From Solimonas aquatica (GTDB lineage Bacteria; Pseudomonadota; Gammaproteobacteria; Nevskiales; Nevskiaceae): a stretch of 64,000 nucleotides of DNA. Position 1 is the stretch's first letter, and every line of letters starts with the position of its first letter. The stretch lies in assembly GCF_900111015.1 (NCBI RefSeq), contig NZ_FOFS01000013.1, positions 1 to 64,000 of the forward strand, given 5' to 3'. The notes under the pieces were generated by a model. That model did no database searches, was not told the origin of the DNA, and worked only from the letters and a program-made list of their open reading frames with translations. This document shows, piece by piece, positions 9,467 to 17,954 of the stretch. The position numbers and the translations under genes were made by a program.

Positions 9467-10270
9467 ATGACTGGTACACCTCCCCCGACCGATGACCAGC
9501 CCATGACCACCAGCACTCAGGCCCTGCGCGAGTACGGCCTGATGCTCGATCCCTCCGGCAACATCGGCAGTGCCATCCGCTTCGAACGTCCAGCCTACGT
9601 CTACTCGCATCTGTTCAAGGACTGCACGATCGGTGCTTTCAGCTTTGCCAACGCAGCGGGCAAGGTCAGCGTGTATCGCTGCCGCATCGGCCGCTATGTG
9701 CAGATCGGCGAGTCCACGATTCTGGGCCCGCCCGAGCATCCGCAGGACTGGTTTTCGAACCATCCCTTTGCCTTCACGCGGCCGCGCTACATGCCGCGCA
9801 TGTACCAGCTACCGGATTTCGCGCGGCTGGCACCGGAGGAGTCGGATGCGCCTTCCTACGTGAACACGGTGCGCAACGAAACCATCATCGGCCATGAGGC
9901 CTACATCGGCGCGGGTGCCTTCGTGCGACGCGGCATCACCATCGGCAACGGCGCCGCCATCGGCGCGCGGGCGGTGGTGACGCGTGATGTGCCGGACTAC
10001 GCGATCGTGGTGGGCAATCCGGCGCGCGTGCTGCGTCTGCGGTTTGCCGAGAACATCGTGGCGCGCATGCAGAAGCTGGCCTGGTGGCGTTTTGATCTGG
10101 CACCGTACAAGCATCGTGTGGACTGGTCCAAGGTGGAACCCACGCTGGGCTTCCTGGAAGACGAGCTGGCCGCCGGCCGCCTGCAGCTCTTGCGTCCCGA
10201 CACCTATGAGGTGCGGCGCGAAGGCCATGGCTATGCCGTGCAGCAGCTGCCCGAGCCCCTGTTCGCCTGA
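9467..10270 (+). CDS. Left-handed beta-helix (CatB/xenobiotic-type) acyltransferase, copy 1
   Basis: 267 aa. Hexapeptide repeats run from about residue 45 to 190 (IGAFSF, IGRYVQIGES, IGAGAFVRRGITIGNGAAIGARAVV), followed by the family's DYAIVVGNPARVLRLRF and LAWWRFDLA signatures. Such trimeric enzymes transfer acyl groups from CoA or ACP to hydroxyl or amino groups. It starts 8 bp after the phosphodiesterase. The first ATG has GGAG only 1 bp upstream; a second in-frame ATG at 9503 is possible and lacks a clear ribosome site. It is clearly paralogous to the protein at 11105, and the two share most of the motif blocks. In this context it probably decorates the synthase product. Confidence 0.85.
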   Translation: MTGTPPPTDDQPMTTSTQALREYGLMLDPSGNIGSAIRFERPAYVYSHLFKDCTIGAFSFANAAGKVSVYRCRIGRYVQIGESTILGPPEHPQDWFSNHPFAFTRPRYMPRMYQLPDFARLAPEESDAPSYVNTVRNETIIGHEAYIGAGAFVRRGITIGNGAAIGARAVVTRDVPDYAIVVGNPARVLRLRFAENIVARMQKLAWWRFDLAPYKHRVDWSKVEPTLGFLEDELAAGRLQLLRPDTYEVRREGHGYAVQQLPEPLFA

Positions 10271-10328
10271 AAGCCTGATGCACGCGTGCCCGCCAAAGCT
10301 CTCTCGTTGCGCGGCAAGCGCGCTCCCC

Positions 10329-11058
10329 GGCCCAACCGTCGGGCGGGTCAGGCGCGCGCGCGCTGGAAGCCGCCGTTGTGAGTTTGCTGTTTTTGCTTCG
10401 CGTGATGCTCAATCTATTGCCTTCTTCCACCGCCCTTCGGCGGCGGACTTACTTCTCTTTGCTTGTGCAAAGAGAAGTAAGCAAGAGAAAGCACACCCCG
10501 GCTCCGGCGCCCGCTGCGCGGGTGCCTTCGCTGTGCAACGTGCTCGGGGCCGTTGCAGACACGCCATCCTGGCGTGGCTGCAACTGAGCCGGACTTCCAT
10601 GTCCGGCTCTCCCCTGCGCTCGCCGCACAGCTCAGCGCCAGAGACGGGGACCCCAAAGTCAAAAGCCACAGCAACAGCAGCTTCGAGCGATAAGCGTCGC
10701 TGCGCTGCTGCTTTTGACTTGCCCCCCCTTTGCCTCGCACCGAGCAGCGCAGCGAGCGCAGTGGGAGAATCGAACAGGAAGTTCGATTCAGTTGCAGCCG
10801 CGCCATGGATGGCGCGTCTGCAACGGCCCCGAGCACGTGAGCAGCGCAGGCTGCCGGCGCCGCGTCAGCGGCGACGGATGCGAGGCGTAGGGTGTGCTTT
10901 CTTTTGGCTACTTTTCTTTGCACAAGCAAAGAAAAGTAGCTCGGGCGCCGACAGGCGCACGAAACCGAGGCGTAATCGAGCACCATACACAGCAACAAAC
11001 AGCAAAGCCCAGCGGCCTATGGCGCTCGCGCGCCTAAGCCGCCCTACGGTTTTGGCGG
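10329..11058. repeat. Large palindromic dispersed element, copy A
   Basis: This stretch fills the gap between the two acyltransferase genes and has no convincing gene. It is one long imperfect inverted repeat: left sequence around 10455-10600 (short palindrome ACTTCTCTTTGC/GCAAAGAGAAGT, then CAACGTGCTCGGGGCCGTTG) returns as reverse complement around 10780-10945. The outermost arms (about 10334-10365 and 11025-11055) also match. A second copy lies at 61786-62480 in the same orientation, with stretches of tens of identical bases. Several short open frames inside are by-products of the arms. Similar TTTGCTTGTGCAAAGAGAAGTA motifs are, from memory, widespread in Xanthomonadales-type genomes. Confidence 0.88.
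10661..10715 (+). repeat. Core of palindromic element A (inverted relative to copy B)
   Basis: A 55-bp core bounded by AAAAGC and GCTTTT. Read forward, it aligns with the reverse complement of the 66-bp core of copy B (62095-62160): shared blocks are GCAACAGCA, GAGC and AGCGTCGCT in the same order. Forward-to-forward alignment is poor. Confidence 0.75.
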
Positions 11059-11104
11059 CGTTGCAGACGCGCCGGATCGTCCCGACATTGCCAGGCCTCG
11101 CCTC

Positions 11105-11875
11105 ATGAGCCAGCTCGACCTCGACGCCGAATCCCTCTACGACTACGGCCTCTGGGGCGGTGAAGCGCGTGGCCTGATGGGCACGCTGCGCTTCGAGCGT
11201 CCGGCGTACCTGTTCGATGCGCGACGCATCAAGAACGTCACGCTCGGCGCGTTCTCGTACATCAACGGCCAGTACACCAGCAGCCTCTACGACTGCCGCG
11301 TCGGCCGCTACTGCTCCATCGCCGAATCCGTGGTGCTCGGCCCTTATGAGCACCCCACCGACGGCCTCACCACCCATACCTTCGCCTTCTCCGGCCCGGA
11401 CGAATTCCCGCCCTTCTTCCGCTTCCCGGAATATGCCGCCATCGCCCGCGACAGCACGCCGGAAGATTCCATCAACAAGCGCCAGACCGAAGTCGGCCAC
11501 GACGTCTGGCTCGGCGCCGGCTGCCTGATCAAGCGCGGCGTGAAGATCGGCAACGGCGCGGTGATTGCCGCGCATGCGGTGGTCACGCGCGACGTGCCGG
11601 ACTACGCCATCGTGGTCGGCGCGCCCGGCAAGGTGCAGCGCCTGCGCTTCGACGAGCGCACGGTCGAGCGCCTGCTGCGCCTGGCCTGGTGGAACTACGA
11701 TCTGGCGCCGCTGAAGAACCGCATCGATCTGTCGCGCATGCCCGAGGCCCTGGACCTGTTCGAGGCACAGCTCGCCGCCGGCGCGCTGCAGCCGCTGCAG
11801 CCGAAGAGCTACGAAGTGCGCCGCAAGCCGGGCCCGCGCTTCGATGTGCGCGAGCTGCCGGCACCGTTGTTCTAA
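11105..11875 (+). CDS. Left-handed beta-helix (CatB/xenobiotic-type) acyltransferase, copy 2
   Basis: 256 aa, ATG start. Same family and layout as the protein at 9467: N-terminal LRFERPAYLF, hexapeptide turns (LGAFSY, VGRYCSIAES, VGHDVWLGAGCLIKRGVKIGNG), then DYAIVVGAPGKVQRLRF and LAWWNYDLAP. The pair probably arose by duplication, and the palindromic element now separates them. It is followed 52 bp later by an acyl carrier protein, which could be its acyl donor; acetyl-CoA is the usual donor in the family. The substrate is not known. Confidence 0.86.
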   Translation: MSQLDLDAESLYDYGLWGGEARGLMGTLRFERPAYLFDARRIKNVTLGAFSYINGQYTSSLYDCRVGRYCSIAESVVLGPYEHPTDGLTTHTFAFSGPDEFPPFFRFPEYAAIARDSTPEDSINKRQTEVGHDVWLGAGCLIKRGVKIGNGAVIAAHAVVTRDVPDYAIVVGAPGKVQRLRFDERTVERLLRLAWWNYDLAPLKNRIDLSRMPEALDLFEAQLAAGALQPLQPKSYEVRRKPGPRFDVRELPAPLF

Positions 11876-11927
11876 AAAGCATCCCCCTTTTCTTTCTTTT
11901 CCACTGTCATAGACGGACGACATCATC

Positions 11928-12209
11928 ATGAGCGAAAGCGACCGCCTCGTGCCCAAACTGGTCAGCCTGCTGGAAGACTTCACGCAGGACTGGGATCGCG
12001 ACAGCGAAGCGCCGATGACGCGCGACACCAAGCTGCTCGCCGATCTGGGTTTCGAATCCATCGACATCATCCAGCTGCTGGTGGCCATCGAGCAGGACAT
12101 CACCCACAAGAAAGTGCCTTTCGATCAGCTGCTGATGAGCAAGGGCCGCTACGTGGATGACCTGAGCATCGGCCAGATCGCCGACTTCCTCGCCCAGCAC
12201 ACCGCGTAA
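11928..12209 (+). CDS. Stand-alone acyl carrier protein
   Basis: 93 aa, acidic, with the phosphopantetheine site LGFESIDI (Ser44) in the usual four-helix ACP layout. It is distinct from the LGIDSIKR ACPs of the synthase, so it may take a starter unit, a side-chain acyl group or the final product for the acyltransferases. It lies between an acyltransferase and an alpha/beta hydrolase on the same strand. The PPTase domain of the protein at 2975 could activate it (inference). Confidence 0.9.
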   Translation: MSESDRLVPKLVSLLEDFTQDWDRDSEAPMTRDTKLLADLGFESIDIIQLLVAIEQDITHKKVPFDQLLMSKGRYVDDLSIGQIADFLAQHTA

Positions 12210-12218
12210 AACCCCGGC

Positions 12219-13064
12219 ATGAGCGCCAAGCTCGCCGTCCAGCAGTTCGGGCAGGGGCCGGACCTGGTGCTGGTGCATGGCCTGGGTGCGAGCCGCGCGT
12301 TCTGGTATCCGCGCCTCGCCGCGCCCCTGGCGGCGCAGCACCGCGTCACGCTCTACGATCTGCGCGGCCACGGTTACAGCGAGCGCACGCAGGACGGTTA
12401 CAGCGCCAGCGCGCAGGCCGATGATCTGCTGCGCCTGATGGACGCGCAGAACATCGAGCGCGCGGTGCTGATCGGTCACAGCTACGGCGGCGGCATCGTG
12501 CTGGAAGCGGCGCTGCGTGCGCCGGAGCGCTGCCGCGCACTGTGCCTGATGGACACCCGCATCCAGCGCCTGCAGCCCGAGCTGCGCCTGCACGATGCGC
12601 AGCCGCTGACGCCCTTCGAGCAGGCGGTGGCGGCAAGCCAGCCGGGCGAAGGCGAGAACAGCTGGGAGCACGAACGCGAGGTGGGCTTCCGTTTCATCGA
12701 AGCGGCGGCGCGCTGCGTGACCGGCAATATCGAGCTGGAGGTGCGCGACGAGGTCACGCCCTTTGGCGAAGGGCGCGGCGCCAAGCGTGCCGCGCAGGCC
12801 TGGCTGCATCTGCTCGACCACACCGCCGCGCGCGCGGAATTTCTCGAAGCCGGCGCCACGCTCGATGAGATTCAGCGCCTGCGCGTGCCGGCACTGCTGA
12901 TGTACGCCTCCCACACACGCGCCCTGAAGAGCGCGCAAGCCCTGCAGGCCGCCTGGCCGCAGGCGCGCTTCCTGCAGATACCGCGCTCCGGACATTTCTT
13001 TCCGATGAGCCACAGCGAGATCTGCCTGGAACATCTAAGACAATTTCTGGGGGAACTGCCATGA
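12219..13064 (+). CDS. Alpha/beta hydrolase (thioesterase/lipase-like)
   Basis: 281 aa. HGLGASR forms the oxyanion loop, GHSYGG carries the nucleophile Ser88, and SGHFFPM near the C-terminus supplies the His. There is no signal peptide. It starts 9 bp after the ACP gene and its stop overlaps the ATG of the next gene (ATGA), so the three are translationally linked. A role in releasing an acyl chain from ACP or CoA fits the context, but the family is broad and the substrate cannot be read. Confidence 0.84.
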   Translation: MSAKLAVQQFGQGPDLVLVHGLGASRAFWYPRLAAPLAAQHRVTLYDLRGHGYSERTQDGYSASAQADDLLRLMDAQNIERAVLIGHSYGGGIVLEAALRAPERCRALCLMDTRIQRLQPELRLHDAQPLTPFEQAVAASQPGEGENSWEHEREVGFRFIEAAARCVTGNIELEVRDEVTPFGEGRGAKRAAQAWLHLLDHTAARAEFLEAGATLDEIQRLRVPALLMYASHTRALKSAQALQAAWPQARFLQIPRSGHFFPMSHSEICLEHLRQFLGELP

Positions 13065-15400
13065 GCGCATCGCACACCGCCAAGGGACTGGACGGACTCA
13101 AGGTTCTGGAACTGTCCGGCGGTGTGGCCAGCGCTTTCTGCGGCAAGCTGCTGGCGGGTTTCGGCGCGCAGGTGCTGCGCCTCACGCGCGAAGGCCGCAG
13201 CGAGACACTCAGCGCCGAAGAACAGGCCTGGCTGCATACCGGCAAGCACTGGGGCCTGCTCGATGCGCAACAGGCCGCTGCGCAGCTGCAGAGCCTGCTG
13301 GCGCAGGCCGACATCCTCATCGACCAATGGGCGCCCGGCGAGCTGGGCAAACTCTGCGGCCGCATCGAGTCGCTGCGCGCCGCGTATCCGCAGCTGATCA
13401 TCTGCCAGATCGCGCCCTTCGGGCAGGAGGGTCCGCGCCGCGACTGGCAGGCCAGTGCCCTCACGCTCTACGCCGCCTCGGGGCTCATGCACTGCACCGG
13501 CGATGGCGCGCGTGAACCGCTCAATGCCGGCTTTCATCTGGTGGAAACCACCGGCGGCCTCAATGCCTACATCGCCTGCCTGATGGCGCTGCTGCGCCGC
13601 GAGCGCGATGGCGGCGGCGAGCACATCGATCTGTCGCTGCAGGAATCGGCGATGGAGAACGGCGAAGTGGCGCTGATGGAATACGCCGCCACCGGCAAGC
13701 TGGCGCGCCGCGCCGCCGACAATCACGCCATGGTGCCCTGGCGCACCTATCCCTGCGCCGATGGCGAGGCCACCATCATCGGCGGCCCGATCCGCAACTG
13801 GCTGCGCGCCGCCGCGATGTTCGAGGAACCGGAACTCACCGGCCCCCAATACGAGAACATGGGCCAGCGCATGGCCCATCGCGCTGCGGTCGAGGCGCTG
13901 ATGAAGCCGTTTCTGGACAAGAGCGGCAAGCGTGAGCTGTTCGCGCGCGGTCAGGCCGCGGGTCTGGCCTGGTCCTATCTCGCCAGCATCGGCGAGGCGC
14001 TGGATGATCCGCAGTACGCGGCGCGCGGCTACTTCACCGACGTCCACGATCCGCAGCTCGGCCGCTGCCGCATGCCGGATGCGCCGTTTCGCGGCAGCGA
14101 ACTGTGCTGGCAGACACGTCCGGCGCCGACGCCTGAACCGGCAGGCACCGCTCTGGCCGCGCGCTTCGGCGCCGGGGAAAAAACCTCCCGCCGCCAGCAG
14201 ACCGGCGCCGGCAAGCGCGCAGCCGAGGCGCCGCCGCTGGCCGGCATCCGCGTGCTGGATCTCACGCATGACTGGGCCGGCCCGCATTGCTGCCGCGTGA
14301 TGGCGGACTACGGCGCCGAGGTGCTCAAGGTCGAATACCACAAGCGTCTCGACGGCATGCGCGGCGGCTTTCCCGCCAAGGTCAATGAACACGCGCGCTT
14401 CTGGCAGCTGCATCGCAACAAGGGTTCGGCGGCGCTGGATCTGCGCGATGAAGAACATCGCCAGGTATTCACGGCCCTGGTGCGCGAAGCCGATATCGTG
14501 GTGGAGAACTCGCGCCCCGGCGTGATGGCGCGCCTGGGCTTCGGCTTTGAGGCGCTGCGCGCGCTCAAGCCCGACATCATCCTGCTGTCGATGTCGGCCT
14601 TCGGGGCCAGCGGCCCCTACGCCGCCTACGCCGGCTATGGCGGCACCCTGGAGGCCATCTGCGGCATCCAGGATCTCACCGCCTACGCGCCGCAAGGCCG
14701 GCGCATGCGCGTGCGCGAGATGGACGTCACCAACGGCATCTTCGGCACCTGCGCGGCGTTGACTGCGCTCTGGCAGCGCACGCAGACCGGTCGCGGCCAG
14801 TGGCTGGATCTGGGCGAATCGGAAACCGCCGCGTATCTGATGGGCGAATACTTCATCCGCGAAGCGCGCGCGCCCGGCAGCGTGCAGCCGCTCGGCAACC
14901 GCGATGCGCGCTGCGCACCGCAGGGCTGCTACAAGGCCGCCGGCGAAGACCGCTATCTGGCGCTGAGCGTGCGCAGTGATGCGCAGTGGCAGGCGCTGGC
15001 CGCTCGCATCGGCGGCGCGGCACTGGATGCGCGCTATGCCAGCCTCGAAGGCAGACAGCGCGAGCACGACGCGCTCGATGCCCTGCTCGGCGCCTGGATT
15101 CTCACGCAGGACGCTGCCGCACTCGCCGCGCAGCTGCAGGATCTGGGCATCGCCGCCGCCCAGGTCTGCAATGCCCGCGATCTCGCCGAGGACGCGCATC
15201 TGGCCGCGCGCGGCTGGTGGCAGCAGCTGGCGACGCAGCGCTATCCGGGCTTTCCGTTCCGTCTGGCGCGCGGCGGCGCCAGCCTGCGTACACGCGGTCC
15301 GGACCTGGGCCAGGCCAATGCCGAACTGTTCGCGCGCCTGCAGCTCGTGCCGCCGGACCTCAGTCCCGCCCGGCTCGGCACCGCCTACGATCTGTATTGA
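13061..15400 (+). CDS. Tandem-fused family III (CaiB/BaiF) CoA-transferase
   Basis: 779 aa, about twice the normal length. Residues 10-355 and 393-779 are both CoA-transferase III domains, joined by a basic, Ala-rich linker (about 355-390). The C-terminal half has the full opening signature IRVLDLTHDWAGPHC and Asp555 (REMDVTNG) at the position of the catalytic Asp that forms the acyl anhydride. In the N-terminal half the same position appears to be Glu162 (HLVETTGG), so this half may be inactive or structural. Family III enzymes form interlocked dimers, so one fused chain could form a pseudo-dimer. A GGGGGA ribosome site precedes the ATG. It moves CoA between carboxylic acids; the actual acid is unknown. 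Confidence 0.87.
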   Translation: MSASHTAKGLDGLKVLELSGGVASAFCGKLLAGFGAQVLRLTREGRSETLSAEEQAWLHTGKHWGLLDAQQAAAQLQSLLAQADILIDQWAPGELGKLCGRIESLRAAYPQLIICQIAPFGQEGPRRDWQASALTLYAASGLMHCTGDGAREPLNAGFHLVETTGGLNAYIACLMALLRRERDGGGEHIDLSLQESAMENGEVALMEYAATGKLARRAADNHAMVPWRTYPCADGEATIIGGPIRNWLRAAAMFEEPELTGPQYENMGQRMAHRAAVEALMKPFLDKSGKRELFARGQAAGLAWSYLASIGEALDDPQYAARGYFTDVHDPQLGRCRMPDAPFRGSELCWQTRPAPTPEPAGTALAARFGAGEKTSRRQQTGAGKRAAEAPPLAGIRVLDLTHDWAGPHCCRVMADYGAEVLKVEYHKRLDGMRGGFPAKVNEHARFWQLHRNKGSAALDLRDEEHRQVFTALVREADIVVENSRPGVMARLGFGFEALRALKPDIILLSMSAFGASGPYAAYAGYGGTLEAICGIQDLTAYAPQGRRMRVREMDVTNGIFGTCAALTALWQRTQTGRGQWLDLGESETAAYLMGEYFIREARAPGSVQPLGNRDARCAPQGCYKAAGEDRYLALSVRSDAQWQALAARIGGAALDARYASLEGRQREHDALDALLGAWILTQDAAALAAQLQDLGIAAAQVCNARDLAEDAHLAARGWWQQLATQRYPGFPFRLARGGASLRTRGPDLGQANAELFARLQLVPPDLSPARLGTAYDLY

Positions 15401-15408
15401 GGAAAGGC

Positions 15409-16320
15409 TCAGCCGCGCCGCGCCATCTCGAAGCTGCGGCGGATGTGATCGCCCTGGCCCGAGGGCAGCACCGGAAACACCCAGGGCTCGCGCTGATCAC
15501 CGATGCGCTGCAGATTCGCCGCGACATCCTCGATGCGCCACGCGGGCTGATACAGACCCTGCGTCTCGGCGAGATACAGCTTGGAGACGCGGCCGGCCAT
15601 CGAGCTGAGAATCTCGCCACTGAGCGCGCAGGCCTCGTGCGCCAGATAGCCCACCACCGGCGCCACCAGTTCCGGACCCATGGGCGGATAGGCCGAGGTG
15701 TCCAGGCCTTCGGCCATGCGCGTCACCGCGCCGGGCGCAATCAGATTGCATTTCACGTCGTGCGCGGCGCCTTCCAGCGCCGCGACATTGCACAGGCCGA
15801 TCATGCCGGTCTTGGCTGCCGCGTAGTTGGCCACACCCTGATTGCCATACAGGCCGCTCACCGAGGAGGTGAGCACGATGCGCCCGTAGCCCGCCTCGCA
15901 CATGCGCGCGAAGGCCGGCTGCAGCACATGGAAAGCGCCGTGCAGATGCACATCGAGCACGGCCTTGAAGTCGGCCAGACTCATCTCCTTGATTGGCGCA
16001 CGGCGCACATTGCCGGCGTTGTGGATCAGGGCATCGATGCGTCCGTAATGATCCAGCGCCGCCTGGATGATGGCGCGGCCGCCGGCCTCGCTGGCCACCG
16101 AATCGGTATTGGCCACCGCCTCGCCGCCGGCGCCCCGGATGGCATTCACCACCGCCTGCGCGGGACCGGCGTCGGCACCCTCGCCCTGCAGGCTGCCCCC
16201 CAGATCGTTGACCACCACCCTGGCGCCGCGCGCCGCCAGCAGCTCGGCATAGGCGCGGCCCAGGCCACGGCCGGCGCCGGTGATCACCACCACGCGCTCA
16301 TCGAATCTCAGCTCGTTCAT
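15409..16320 (-). CDS. Short-chain dehydrogenase (multifunctional-enzyme/17beta-HSD4-like)
   Basis: 303 aa. The nucleotide-binding motif is TGAGRGLG and catalytic residues are Ser153, Tyr166 and Lys170 (YAAAK). The insertion NDLGGSLQGEG after beta-2 and the overall length resemble the 3-hydroxyacyl-CoA dehydrogenase domain of peroxisomal-type multifunctional enzymes, which suggests oxidation of a hydroxyacyl-CoA. The ATG at 16320 has GGAGAG 6 bp upstream, better than the TTG two codons earlier. It is the last gene of the leftward acyl-CoA group and converges with the CoA-transferase fusion, 8 bp apart. Confidence 0.86.
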   Translation of the reverse strand: MNELRFDERVVVITGAGRGLGRAYAELLAARGARVVVNDLGGSLQGEGADAGPAQAVVNAIRGAGGEAVANTDSVASEAGGRAIIQAALDHYGRIDALIHNAGNVRRAPIKEMSLADFKAVLDVHLHGAFHVLQPAFARMCEAGYGRIVLTSSVSGLYGNQGVANYAAAKTGMIGLCNVAALEGAAHDVKCNLIAPGAVTRMAEGLDTSAYPPMGPELVAPVVGYLAHEACALSGEILSSMAGRVSKLYLAETQGLYQPAWRIEDVAANLQRIGDQREPWVFPVLPSGQGDHIRRSFEMARRG

Positions 16321-16353
16321 GCACAACTCTCCTGATCCTGCCTGCGGACCTGT

Positions 16354-17568
16354 TCAGGCCACGGTCTTGTCGCGGCGCAGCTGCGCGATGCGCTGCGCGT
16401 CATAGCCCAGCAGTTCGCGCAGCACGCTGTCGGTATGTTCGCCCAACACCGGCGGCGCCGCCGGAATGGGCTGTGAGGCACCGGAAAACCGGATGGGCCG
16501 GTTGATGACGGGAATGCTGCCCAGAGCCGCGTGCTGCGTCTGCACCACCATTTCACGCGAGCGCACCTGCGGCTGCGCCAGCGCCGCCTGCACGCCGAGT
16601 ATCGGCGCGTGCGGCACTTCGAAGCGCGTGAACAGCTCGCAGAGCTGCGCCACCGTGCGCTCGCGCGTGCACGCGCCGATCAAGGCATTGACCTGCTCGC
16701 GATGATCGCGACGCTGCGCGATGCTGGCGAAGCGCTCATCACGCAGCCACTCGGGTCTGTCCAGCGCCTCGCAGACGCGCTTCCAGAAGCCGTTGGTGAG
16801 ACAGGCGATGATGATCGCGCCGTCGCGCGCGGGGAAGCGCCCGTAAGGCACCAGATTGGGATGCTCGCAGCCGCGCGGCTGCGGGTCCTGCCCGGTGAAG
16901 AAGGCCAGCTGCGCCAGATAGCCGAGCATGCCGATCATGCCGTCGAGCAGGCTGATGTCGATCAGGCGCCCGCGTCCCGTGGCATGCCGCTCGTGCAGCG
17001 CCGCGAGTATGGCGATGGGGCCGTTGATGCCGCCCACCAGATCGCCCAGCGGAATGCCGAGCTTGGTGGGCGCGCCGCCGGCCTCGCCGTTGACGCTGAG
17101 CGCGCCCGACAGCGCCTGCAGCACGATGTCGAAGGAAGGTTGATCGCGCAGCGGCCCGGTCTGGCCGAAGCCGGAGATCGAGCAATAGATGAGCCTCGGG
17201 TTCAGCGCGGCGAGCGTTTCATGACCCAGGCCCAGACGCGCCATCACGCCGGGCCGGTAGTTTTCGATCAGCACATCGCAGTGCGTGGCCAGTTCCCTGG
17301 CCAGCGCGATGCCGGCCGCGGTCTTCAGATCGATGACGATGCTTTTCTTGCCGCGATTGACGCTGAGGAAGTAATGGCTCTCGCCCTCGCGAAACGGCGG
17401 GAAGGAACGGGTTTCATCGCCGCCATCCGGCGGCTCCACCTTGATCACCTCCGCGCCCAGATCGGCCAGCGCCAGCGCCGCCGAAGGCCCGGCCAGCACG
17501 CGGGTGAAATCCAGCACGCGAATGCCTTGCAGCGGCCCCGCCCACGCCTGCGTCTGCTGCGGGCTCAT
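16354..17568 (-). CDS. Family III (CaiB/BaiF) CoA-transferase
   Basis: 404 aa, normal length for the family. The N-terminal signature is IRVLDFTRVLAGP, and Asp176 in IPLGDLVGG is the predicted catalytic residue. It transfers CoA to a carboxylic acid from an acyl-CoA donor, so it can activate a substrate without ATP. The ATG overlaps the stop of the small upstream gene at 17565 (ATGA), so both are made from one message. Downstream, 33 bp away, lies the SDR. Confidence 0.9.
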   Translation of the reverse strand: MSPQQTQAWAGPLQGIRVLDFTRVLAGPSAALALADLGAEVIKVEPPDGGDETRSFPPFREGESHYFLSVNRGKKSIVIDLKTAAGIALARELATHCDVLIENYRPGVMARLGLGHETLAALNPRLIYCSISGFGQTGPLRDQPSFDIVLQALSGALSVNGEAGGAPTKLGIPLGDLVGGINGPIAILAALHERHATGRGRLIDISLLDGMIGMLGYLAQLAFFTGQDPQPRGCEHPNLVPYGRFPARDGAIIIACLTNGFWKRVCEALDRPEWLRDERFASIAQRRDHREQVNALIGACTRERTVAQLCELFTRFEVPHAPILGVQAALAQPQVRSREMVVQTQHAALGSIPVINRPIRFSGASQPIPAAPPVLGEHTDSVLRELLGYDAQRIAQLRRDKTVA

Positions 17569-17861
17569 GCTGACAGGCCTTCGATGAGCAGCGCGCGGTA
17601 ATCCGCGCTCTTGCGCCGGTGCGGCAGCGCCGCCTGATATTGCGGACTCCGATACCAGGCCCGGGCATCTTCGGCGCTGGGAAATTCCAGCAGCACCACG
17701 CCGTCGGGCGCCTCGCCTTCCAGCGCTTCGATGCTGCCGTAGACCACGCAGGGCTTGAGCCGGGGATCACGCGGCGCTGCACGGTTCATGCGCTGGTAGA
17801 TCGCAAACTCGGCGGGATCCTGGACCTGGCCTTCGCGGATGAACAGCAGATAGGCAGACAT
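17565..17861 (-). CDS. DUF1330 family small protein
   Basis: 98 aa. It matches the DUF1330 dimeric ferredoxin-like fold: DPAEFAIYQRM near the start, VVYG, VVLLEFPSAEDARAWYRSPQYQ in the second half. The biochemical role of the family is not established; members often sit in catabolic operons. It is translationally coupled to the CoA-transferase downstream. About 300 bp of repeat-rich DNA separates it from the flavin oxidoreductase upstream. Confidence 0.85.
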   Translation of the reverse strand: MSAYLLFIREGQVQDPAEFAIYQRMNRAAPRDPRLKPCVVYGSIEALEGEAPDGVVLLEFPSAEDARAWYRSPQYQAALPHRRKSADYRALLIEGLSA

Positions 17862-17954
17862 CGGACGCTCCTCGTATGGGTTCCCTCACCCTGCGACCTC
17901 GGGCAAGGAATCTTCTTGCCACCACGCGCGCTGCGCCTGCGCGCAGCCCGACGA

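Noticed and set aside
10414-12109. Open frames within and around palindromic element A with LLVQRxVxKRKHT-like peptides
   Set aside because: The same peptides arise from the inverted arms in both copies and in both directions, so they are repeat by-products, not genes.
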